Source: CBDDEI01 sp965226775
GTDB lineage: Bacteria; Chloroflexota; Dehalococcoidia; SHYD01
Assembly (NCBI GenBank): GCA_965226775.1
Contig: CBDDEI010000002.1
Location: 1,364,001-1,428,000 of the forward strand
DNA length: 64,000 nucleotides
Reading direction: 5' to 3'
The position numbers were made by a program, and so were the translations under genes. The notes under the pieces were generated by a model. It ran no database searches. It saw only the letters and a program-made list of their open reading frames with translations, and had not been told where the DNA came from. Below are positions 57,492 to 64,000 of this stretch, in pieces (position 1 is the first letter of the stretch; each line of letters begins with the position of its first letter).

Positions 57492-60400
57492 CTATGTTGC
57501 TACTTGCTCCAACCGCCGTTTAAGGTGCAAGGCGCGTGCGAGCGCGGGCTGCATTCTTAAGGAGCGGAGCTCGATTGTGCTCCCGTCTAAAAGTTCTTGA
57601 GTTTCTGCATACCTGTTTGGGTACGCGTCCAGCAGAAGTTCGGCAAGATGAAGCTGCACCAAAGCGGCCTCTGGACGAGCGCCGAGCTTAGAGCAAGCCT
57701 GCAATGCCGTCTCGTAACAGTCGAGGGCTTGCTCAGCTTCCCCCATGAGGCGCAAGCCGTCGCCAACGAGCCGGCCAACTGAAAAGCAGCCGGAAAGCGA
57801 CCACAGGTCCTCTACCCCCTGTAGGCAACGCACTAATTGGCCCACTCTTGCGACATCCTCAAGGCTAATTGAAGCTTCAAGGAGCATTGCGAGCAGGTTG
57901 GCCGAAGCCGTCTGGCTGCTGATAGCTTCCTGATAGCGCTCCAAGAGATGCTCGAATCTGTTTTGAGCTTCCTGCTTTCTTCCAAGCTGGAGGAGACAAA
58001 GGCACTCATAGGCCACCAACTCTGGAATCTGTCTATTCGGCTCGATGCTGTGGGGTGCGGCGTGATGTTGCAGAAAGGCTAGGGCCTCCTCCGCGGCGCC
58101 CTGGAGCAGCAACGGCCTCACCGTTAGGCCCGCAGATATGTATCTACCCACCGCGGGCATGCCCCATTGATCGCTGTGAGCAATAACGCGACTGCCTGCC
58201 TTGATGGCATGATCTAAGTTGCCATCCAACAGCGAGAGAATACCTTCGTGTATATGAGCGTAGGTAAGTAGGTAGGGGTCTCTTGTCCGGTTTGCGATAT
58301 TCCGGACCTCTTTCCAGAGGTTCTCGGTACGCAAACGCATCCCTTTCTGCAGAAGAATACTCCCCGCATAGTGGAGCGCGGTGCCCAGGGCGCGCAATGG
58401 GGCATTCTCTCTGGGTAGTTGCAGCACCTCTTCCGCAACCGTTTGGTGCCAGAGATAGTCGTTGGCAAAAGGAGGCACGGCAAGCAGAATGGCGGCTACC
58501 TGAAACTGTGAGGATGGGTCGCCGAGCTCTTTGGCCAGTGCCCAGTTACGTACGAACACTTGCTTGGCCTCAAAGAGAAAACCCTGTTGCCATTTGATCC
58601 AGGCGGCGGCAACGTCTGTATACAGCCGGTCGCTCGTTCCTGTCACCGCATGCTTGTCGCACCGGATAACCCAGTCCTGATAGCGTTTCGTCGATGGGGC
58701 CATTCGGCTTGTGGAGCGGATGACCGATTCAAGGCCAATGCGGCAGGCTTGTCTGGCGCGTTCCTCGTCACCCATCTCTTCGGCTAGCATCAACGCTTCC
58801 GCGGCAATCTCGTCTGCCACGCGACCCGGATCACCGCCCGGGCCAAGCACTTCCGCTAGGAAGAGGAGGAGATCGCAGCGGCGCACCTTATCCTCTGGCA
58901 GTTGTTGCTCCAAAGTAAGCGCCCGCTCTATGAAGCCCGCTGCTGCCGAGTACGCGTAGGAGTGGATGGCGTGTTCAGCGGCTGCTCGCAGGTAGCCGAT
59001 GGCTTTCTCTAGGTCGGCAGTAGTTGATGAAAACGCTAGGTGTGAGGCCAGTTCGCTTCCTCGCTCATCCAGCTTATTGCCATAGCGCTCCTCTATAACG
59101 CGCGCCGCACGTACGTGGTATTGCCTTCGCTCGTCATCGGGAAGCGTTTCGTGGAGCACTTCCTGCACCCGTTCATCCGCAAAGGCGTAGAGCTCTTTGC
59201 CCGGCGTGGAACGATCCACAAGTATGCCCGCCGCCAAGGCTTTCTCTATCTCTTGCCAGAATGCCGGCTCCTCCAGCTTGACGAGTTGCATGAGAATCTC
59301 GGGAACAAACTCGCGGCCCAGGATAGCCGCATAGTTGAGCAGCGAGCGTCCTTGGACCCCTAACTTGGCCACCCTGTCCTCAATGCTCCTAATGATGGTG
59401 TCCGGAACGCTTACTGCGTTGAGGTCGGCGCATTCCCATCCCGAGAACGTAGCCCGCACAATCCTGCGCTCAACTAATGAACGGATCGTCTCCTCTACAA
59501 AGAAGGGATTCCCTCCCGTAGTTTCGTACACCGCGCTGCTCAATCGCATAGCCGGAATTTCTCCGAACATGGTGGCCAAGAGCTGTTCAGTTTCCGCCTC
59601 ATCAAAGGGCCCTAGGCTCACTTGAGCAAAGCCCACGATCTGTTGCAGCATTCCGAGGTCCTTAGCCAGCGCCGGCTGCCTGAGCAACTCTTGCTGCCGG
59701 AACGCTCCGATTACTAGCACCGGCAAGTCGGCAAGCATGGAGGCGACATGAGCCAGGCCTTTAAGATCGGGTGCGCGGTGGATGTTATCCAAGAGAATGA
59801 CCAGAGGCGCACTCAGTGAAACCGTAGCCAAGATTTGTCCAATGCTGGCGTAGAGGTTCGCTTGCTGCTCTTCTCGATTGAGCGGGGGAACGCGAGGAGA
59901 GCTTGGCGCCGTAGGCTGCAACTCTGGGAGCAGCCGAGAAAGGTCTTCTGCTAGCTCCCCTAAGTAAGACGCTCTCTGCTCCGGTTGCACAAACTGTAAC
60001 CCGGCTCGCAAAACGTCCGCCCAAGGCGTGTGAGGAGAGTCCGTATCGTCCGAATACTTGCCTTCTAGGACTAGCGCTCCACGTGAATGAGCGTAAAGCG
60101 CCAGCATTTGCGCCAGGGTTGACTTGCCTACGCCAGATTCACCGTCGATTACTACCAGCTTGCCACGCCGTCCCGCTACAGCAGTTTCATAGATGCTTTT
60201 TAGCATAGCGAGCTCATTTGTCCGGCCAATGAATGGGTACGGAAGCTGCGAGCCTCTAAGTAGCTGTGGCGTATCTGCCAGGATTGGCGAGAACTGGCGG
60301 ATGGTGCGGAAGGCCACCGGCGTTGCGGTGGTGAGGAGAGAAATAAGCGCTTTTATGCCCAGCACATGCTCTACATAGTATTTCCGCTGACTGATTGCTA

Positions 60401-60755
60401 GCTCGGCGCAGATCTCGCTGATGTCCTTCATTTCCACGTAACGCAGGTAGAGCAAACGGTGGCGTAAGGAAGCTGCCGCACCTGCGCGGCCGGGTGTGTT
60501 TACGCTAGGTCGCAGCGCCTCAATGGCTTGCAGGATCCGGCGCTGTAGCGATCGCCCCGGGCTAATGCCCTCGGACTGCGCGTCATCAGCAACCAGGTAA
60601 ACGAGGGGGCTTGTTTCTAGGTAAGGTGGGTCAAGCAAGTGCGCGAGCGCATCACGTACTTCCCGGGCTAACGGTATCCCGCGCAGGCCGCTGCCAGTGG
60701 CAAGAGGCTCTTCTCTGCTCTCGCCATAAGCCGCTGGTTTTCGCCTACTTGTCAA
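57492..60755 (-). CDS. ATPase-TPR (STAND-like) regulator with N-terminal HTH
   Basis: The 1087 aa start with about 145 residues ending in a sigma-r4-like helix-turn-helix (Leu-Arg-Tyr-Val-Glu-Met-Lys-Asp-Ile-Ser-Glu-Ile-Cys-Ala-Glu-Leu-Ala-Ile-Ser-Gln-Arg). The AAA_16 ATPase follows with Phe-Ile-Gly-Arg-Thr-Asn-Glu-Leu, Walker A Gly-Glu-Ser-Gly-Val-Gly-Lys-Ser-Thr (about 203-211) and Walker B Leu-Val-Ile-Leu-Leu-Asp-Asn-Ile-His (about 318). Then a winged region and about 500 aa of TPR-like helices. MalT and related STAND proteins put DNA binding at the C-terminus; here it is N-terminal. It may control the flanking oxidoreductase genes. Confidence 0.85.
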   Translation of the reverse strand: MTSRRKPAAYGESREEPLATGSGLRGIPLAREVRDALAHLLDPPYLETSPLVYLVADDAQSEGISPGRSLQRRILQAIEALRPSVNTPGRAGAAASLRHRLLYLRYVEMKDISEICAELAISQRKYYVEHVLGIKALISLLTTATPVAFRTIRQFSPILADTPQLLRGSQLPYPFIGRTNELAMLKSIYETAVAGRRGKLVVIDGESGVGKSTLAQMLALYAHSRGALVLEGKYSDDTDSPHTPWADVLRAGLQFVQPEQRASYLGELAEDLSRLLPELQPTAPSSPRVPPLNREEQQANLYASIGQILATVSLSAPLVILLDNIHRAPDLKGLAHVASMLADLPVLVIGAFRQQELLRQPALAKDLGMLQQIVGFAQVSLGPFDEAETEQLLATMFGEIPAMRLSSAVYETTGGNPFFVEETIRSLVERRIVRATFSGWECADLNAVSVPDTIIRSIEDRVAKLGVQGRSLLNYAAILGREFVPEILMQLVKLEEPAFWQEIEKALAAGILVDRSTPGKELYAFADERVQEVLHETLPDDERRQYHVRAARVIEERYGNKLDERGSELASHLAFSSTTADLEKAIGYLRAAAEHAIHSYAYSAAAGFIERALTLEQQLPEDKVRRCDLLLFLAEVLGPGGDPGRVADEIAAEALMLAEEMGDEERARQACRIGLESVIRSTSRMAPSTKRYQDWVIRCDKHAVTGTSDRLYTDVAAAWIKWQQGFLFEAKQVFVRNWALAKELGDPSSQFQVAAILLAVPPFANDYLWHQTVAEEVLQLPRENAPLRALGTALHYAGSILLQKGMRLRTENLWKEVRNIANRTRDPYLLTYAHIHEGILSLLDGNLDHAIKAGSRVIAHSDQWGMPAVGRYISAGLTVRPLLLQGAAEEALAFLQHHAAPHSIEPNRQIPELVAYECLCLLQLGRKQEAQNRFEHLLERYQEAISSQTASANLLAMLLEASISLEDVARVGQLVRCLQGVEDLWSLSGCFSVGRLVGDGLRLMGEAEQALDCYETALQACSKLGARPEAALVQLHLAELLLDAYPNRYAETQELLDGSTIELRSLRMQPALARALHLKRRLEQVAT

Positions 60756-61228
60756 TTGTGCGCTCCATACTAAGGGTGACTGCTCGTTCAGCAGAGCTTA
60801 ACCCGCGCCACGGAGATAGTGCAGGACCGTTTAAGTGGTTCGGGATTGCAACGGCTTTAGCTTCCATTGATTGCTAGTAACCGGCCCACTATGTCAACTT
60901 GCCATAATTTATGCACTTGTTTAACACAACCACGCGTTTAGTTCAACAAAATGGGGGAAATGCCGTGAAGTTCGCTGCAATCCGCCTGCAGAAAGTGCGT
61001 TGACTTCCTGCATAGCGTCTTGCATGATCGAGCCATCGCTTGACATAGCTTATGAGCAGCGGGTGAGTTCCGCGTCTCCTGAACCAGGCGTGCGACTGAA
61101 CTGGCGCCATACGTTATCGATGGGTGAGCCCACGAATTGCGAGAGCCTAAGACAAAGCCAGTACCGGCGGTGGAAAGTCATACACTCCTAAGAATGTTGC
61201 ACAGTACACATAGCTTGGAGGGAGAAAA
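60756..61228. promoter_or_regulatory. Divergent intergenic region between regulator and SDR operon
   Basis: No gene is seen. A possible plus-strand promoter is TTGACT (61000-61005), 17 bases, CATGAT (61023-61028), 200 bases before the SDR start. An AT-richer stretch lies at 60900-60950. The site fits regulation of the downstream operon but no operator repeat could be shown. Confidence 0.3.
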
Positions 61229-61981
61229 ATGCGACTAGACGAACGCGTTGCAATAGTAACGGGCGGTGGTATCAGCATCGGGAAAGCCTATTCCCTGGGC
61301 TTAGCTCGAGAAGGCGCCAAGGTGGTAATTGCTGACATCAATGCAGAGGGCGGCGCTGCTACCGCACAAGAGATAAAAGACAACGGCGGCGAGGCGATCT
61401 CTGTCCCAACAGATGTCGCAGATCAAGCCAGCACAGAGGCGATGGCCAAAGCTGCTCTTGACGCCTACGGCCGCATCGACATCCTGGTCAATAATGCCGC
61501 CTGGTTTGCTACCCTTCCACTTCGTGACCTTGAGGAAATAGATGTAGACGAGTGGGATAAAGTGATGGCTATTAACTTGCGCGGCCCCTTTTTGTGCGTG
61601 CGAGCGGTGGTTCCAGAGATGAAGCGGCGGCAATGGGGAAGGATCATCAACATCTCCTCAAGTTCCGTCATGGGCGGCAACCCCCGTCGCATTCACTATG
61701 TGACGTCAAAGATGGGCATTATTGGCTTTTCTCGGTCCCTTGCAGGGGCGCTTGGTGACGATAACATCCTGGTGAATTCCATCTTGCCGGGCGGCACTAT
61801 GGATGAAAGCACACTTGCCGCGTATGGCAGGGAGTTCTACGAACGGCCTCAGACAAAGCCGCTGAAACGCATTCAGGTGCCTGAAGACCTAGTTGGTACG
61901 GTTATCTTCCTCTCTTCCGACGACAGCGCCTTTATCACCGGCCAGGCCATAGTAGTAGATGGAGGTGCAAGCAAATACTAG
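61229..61981 (+). CDS. Short-chain dehydrogenase/reductase
   Basis: The 250-aa SDR has Val-Thr-Gly-Gly-Gly-Ile-Ser-Ile-Gly-Lys-Ala for NAD(P) binding, Asp-Ile-Asn at the end of strand 2 (favours NAD), Leu-Val-Asn-Asn-Ala-Ala, Asn-Ile-Ser-Ser-Ser and the catalytic Tyr-Val-Thr-Ser-Lys. The C-terminus Phe-Leu-Ser-Ser-Asp-Asp-Ser-Ala-Phe-Ile-Thr-Gly-Gln-Ala-Ile-Val-Val-Asp-Gly-Gly is classical. GGAGGGAG precedes the ATG. Substrate unknown. It heads an apparent operon with the amidohydrolase. Confidence 0.92.
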   Translation: MRLDERVAIVTGGGISIGKAYSLGLAREGAKVVIADINAEGGAATAQEIKDNGGEAISVPTDVADQASTEAMAKAALDAYGRIDILVNNAAWFATLPLRDLEEIDVDEWDKVMAINLRGPFLCVRAVVPEMKRRQWGRIINISSSSVMGGNPRRIHYVTSKMGIIGFSRSLAGALGDDNILVNSILPGGTMDESTLAAYGREFYERPQTKPLKRIQVPEDLVGTVIFLSSDDSAFITGQAIVVDGGASKY

Positions 61982-62055
61982 GCTCGAGCGCGAGGAGGGC
62001 TGATTTCTTACGAGTTCGAGAAGTTGTTTAGGGGTTAGGACGGAGGTTGGTTCTC

Positions 62056-63087
62056 ATGATAGCGAATACAACATATGCCGACGCCGATGGACACGTAATC
62101 GAATCAATAGGTGACATTGATGAGTTTCTTCCCGGGAAGTTTGTTTCCGGACGCGGGCTCCCTATCCCTGACCTTGACCGGTGGCATATCTCCCGCGGGG
62201 TTGACGAAGAAAAGGCTAGCCCGAGACGTGGGAGGCCGGTGAACGCTGACGAGTGGCTGCAGTTCTTGGACAAGACCGGTCTGCAATGGACCGTCCTCTA
62301 TCCTACCTTTGCCCTGGCCGTGGGCCGGATCCACTACGTTGATTGGGCAGTGGACTACTGCAAAGCGTACAATTCCTGGCTCTACGAAAAATTTACCAAA
62401 GACAACCCCCAGCTCCATGGCGCCGGCCTGATCCCCTTGCAGGACGTGCCCAGCGCAGTTCAAGAGCTGCGACGCATTGCCACAGAATTGCACATGCCTG
62501 CTGCAATGCTGCCGTCCAACGGGTTGCCGCTCCACCTAAGCCATAAATCCTACTGGCCGGTGTATGAGGAAGCAGAGAAGCTAGATATAGCGCTCTCCGT
62601 GCACGGCGGAAATTATGAGAATTTAGGTTTCAACACCTTTGCTACAAACCCCGTTGCCCGCTCGCTAGGGATGCCCGTGCCGCAAATGGTTGCGCTTACG
62701 GGCATGATTGTAGACGGCGTGTTTGATGCGTTCCCTAAGCTACGCGTCGCTTTCTTGGAGGCGGGCGCAGGTTGGGTGACCCTGGTAATAGACCGCTTGC
62801 GACGAGAGCAGGAGTACGGCGGAGTCGAGCTGAAGAAAGATCCCCAGGACTACTTCAAAGAGGGAAGGCTCTTTGTTGGTTGTGAGGGTAATGAAGAAGC
62901 CCTGGCGTATGCCATCCAACGCATTGGCTATGAATCGATGCTCTTTGCCTCGGACTTTCCCCATGAAATTTCCATGGAAAACTGTATGGAGGAGATAGAC
63001 GAGATCCTTGAACGAGAAGACATTCCCGAACAATACAAAGCTGAAATCTTAGGGGGTAACGCTCGCCGATTCTACAAACTCGATTAA
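62056..63087 (+). CDS. Amidohydrolase_2-family metal hydrolase/decarboxylase
   Basis: From ATG 62056 (GGAGG at 62042-62046) the product is 343 aa; a TTG nine bases earlier is less likely. It has Asp-Ala-Asp-Gly-His-Val-Ile-Glu at the N-terminus, Ser-Val-His-Gly-Gly in mid-barrel, Phe-Leu-Glu-Ala-Gly-Ala-Gly-Trp-Val and Ala-Ser-Asp-Phe-Pro-His-Glu near the end. These are the metal-site residues of the ACMSD-like TIM-barrel group, which decarboxylates or hydrolyses aromatic acids. With the SDR and the substrate-binding protein it suggests a catabolic operon. Confidence 0.9.
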   Translation: MIANTTYADADGHVIESIGDIDEFLPGKFVSGRGLPIPDLDRWHISRGVDEEKASPRRGRPVNADEWLQFLDKTGLQWTVLYPTFALAVGRIHYVDWAVDYCKAYNSWLYEKFTKDNPQLHGAGLIPLQDVPSAVQELRRIATELHMPAAMLPSNGLPLHLSHKSYWPVYEEAEKLDIALSVHGGNYENLGFNTFATNPVARSLGMPVPQMVALTGMIVDGVFDAFPKLRVAFLEAGAGWVTLVIDRLRREQEYGGVELKKDPQDYFKEGRLFVGCEGNEEALAYAIQRIGYESMLFASDFPHEISMENCMEEIDEILEREDIPEQYKAEILGGNARRFYKLD

Positions 63088-63147
63088 CTAGAGCCCACTA
63101 CTTACGGCAATAGATTTCTCAGAGCGTAGTTCACAAAGGAGAAAGAA

Positions 63148-64000
63148 ATGTTGAGTCTTAACGCAATTAGGTTCCTAGCGATTGCCCTCATGTCTAGCCT
63201 CCTAATGCTAGGATGCGGCTCTCCGGCTGCGCCGGCGGAAGTGGCGCAGCCGTCCAGTCCCGCCGCCACTGCCGTCCCCGCCCCCGCCCCCACGGCGGCT
63301 CCCGAAGCAATGACAAAGCAAGACGACGTTGTGGCTCTGCACCAGGCGTTGGCGTGTGACGAAGGCTCGGAGTTCTGGCGAGTGGATACCCCTCCGAAAC
63401 GAGGCGGGACCTTCATCAAATCAACTACTACGCCGCCAGAGCATGTTGACCCGGTAACTTCTCGGCGCGCCACAACCCACCCTCAAGTCTATGAAAAGCT
63501 AGTAGACTATCGTTCCTGCTACTACGAAGACAGTGTGTTGGTTCCGGACCTAGCCAAGTCTTGGGAACGATCGGTTGACGGTCTTACTTGGACGTTCAAG
63601 TTGCGGGACGACGTGAAGTGGCAGGACCTCCCGCCCGTAAACGGCCGCCAGTTCACCTCTGATGACGTGGCCTGGACGATAGAGTACCAAAAGAGGGCCG
63701 GCGTGTTACGCTCCTACTACGAAGGCGTTACCGCGCAAACACCAGACCCCACCACGGTAGTGATGCAGTTACCTGCTGCTGATACCGACTGGCTCTTGAA
63801 AATGGCGGAGCACCAAAACCCAATACTTCCCCACGAAATAGCTGACGAGTACCCGGATTTCAAACAGGTGGCAGTGGGGACAGGCGCCTTTATGGTCGAC
63901 GAATTCAAACCGGCCATCAGCCTTAAGTACAAGAAAAACCCCAACTACCGGGAAACGGGTGAAGATGGCAAGGCCTTGCCCTATCTGGATGCGGTCGCCA
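63148..64000 (+). CDS. ABC-transporter substrate-binding lipoprotein (SBP_bac_5), partial
   Basis: The ATG at 63148 follows AAAGGAGAAAG. A signal peptide ends at the lipobox Leu-Met-Leu-Gly-Cys (Cys about 23). A Pro/Ala/Thr-rich spacer leads to Pro-Lys-Arg-Gly-Gly-Thr-Phe, Val-Tyr-Glu-Lys-Leu-Val, Leu-Val-Pro-Asp-Leu-Ala-Lys-Ser-Trp-Glu, Trp-Thr-Phe-Lys-Leu-Arg-Asp-Asp-Val-Lys-Trp and Phe-Thr-Ser-Asp-Asp-Val. This is the oligopeptide/nickel-type SBP family 5. The gene runs off the window after about 284 codons. Permease genes are expected beyond. Confidence 0.92.
   Translation, partial: MLSLNAIRFLAIALMSSLLMLGCGSPAAPAEVAQPSSPAATAVPAPAPTAAPEAMTKQDDVVALHQALACDEGSEFWRVDTPPKRGGTFIKSTTTPPEHVDPVTSRRATTHPQVYEKLVDYRSCYYEDSVLVPDLAKSWERSVDGLTWTFKLRDDVKWQDLPPVNGRQFTSDDVAWTIEYQKRAGVLRSYYEGVTAQTPDPTTVVMQLPAADTDWLLKMAEHQNPILPHEIADEYPDFKQVAVGTGAFMVDEFKPAISLKYKKNPNYRETGEDGKALPYLDAVA

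Overview
The window reads as a chromosomal piece of a Chloroflexota bacterium, most like the SAR202/Dehalococcoidia side of the phylum. That placement is inference: moderately GC-rich DNA, an RND pump with adaptor but no outer-membrane channel, an ATPase-TPR regulator, Amidohydro_2/SDR/molybdopterin-dehydrogenase catabolic genes, and Thr/Pro-rich surface proteins. No rRNA is present to settle it. One tRNA-Glu (TTC) and a one-piece tmRNA are present; no CRISPR array was seen.

Layout. 1-6.1 kb: end of a HpcH/HpaI aldolase, an ArsR/AHSA1 pair behind a perfect palindrome, VOC, sortilin-like BNR and TfoX proteins, a CorC-type transporter, a TIGR03936 protein, tRNA-Glu and an unknown conserved protein. 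6.1-11.9 kb: a marR-RND-adaptor operon on the minus strand with a readable promoter/operator. 12-24 kb: a dense housekeeping run on the plus strand (topA, aroQ, M24 peptidase, efp, xseA, an HDAC-like deacetylase, a 55-aa membrane protein, xseB, PHP, comEA, frameshifted comEC, rph). 24-32.9 kb: a mucin-like membrane protein, a lone winged-helix regulator, murJ and a greA fusion on the minus strand, then M50 protease, prephenate dehydrogenase, gmk, S41 peptidase, smpB and ssrA.

32.9-46.1 kb is accessory. Two large secreted proteins lie on the minus strand. One has 1972 aa and carries a glucan-water-dikinase/PEP-synthase-like catalytic module plus cadherin repeats; the other has 1153 aa and about 23 plant-type leucine-rich repeats. 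They share a C-terminal module of about 370 aa that is nearly identical at its end. A small secreted protein and fragments of a small HTH gene accompany them. Next come a HsdR_N-RAMA protein (frameshifted near its start) and a hicAB toxin-antitoxin pair with a visible promoter/operator.

46.2-55 kb: a TFIIB-type zinc-ribbon protein, a GH15 glycosidase, a PLP-dependent histidine-decarboxylase-like enzyme coupled to a double-ACT protein, and a ruined type ISP/IIG restriction-modification gene whose 3' end is present twice. 55-64 kb: a xanthine-dehydrogenase-family large subunit without its partner subunits, an ATPase-TPR regulator, an SDR, an amidohydrolase and the start of a peptide-type ABC substrate-binding lipoprotein, together suggesting uptake and oxidation of organic compounds.

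Cross-cutting observations: (i) murJ and the winged-helix regulator seem to start at ATT and ATC, each placed behind a good Shine-Dalgarno; (ii) comEC and the HsdR_N gene are each repaired by adding one base, which is either real decay or sequence error; (iii) the two surface proteins look recently gene-converted at their 3' ends.
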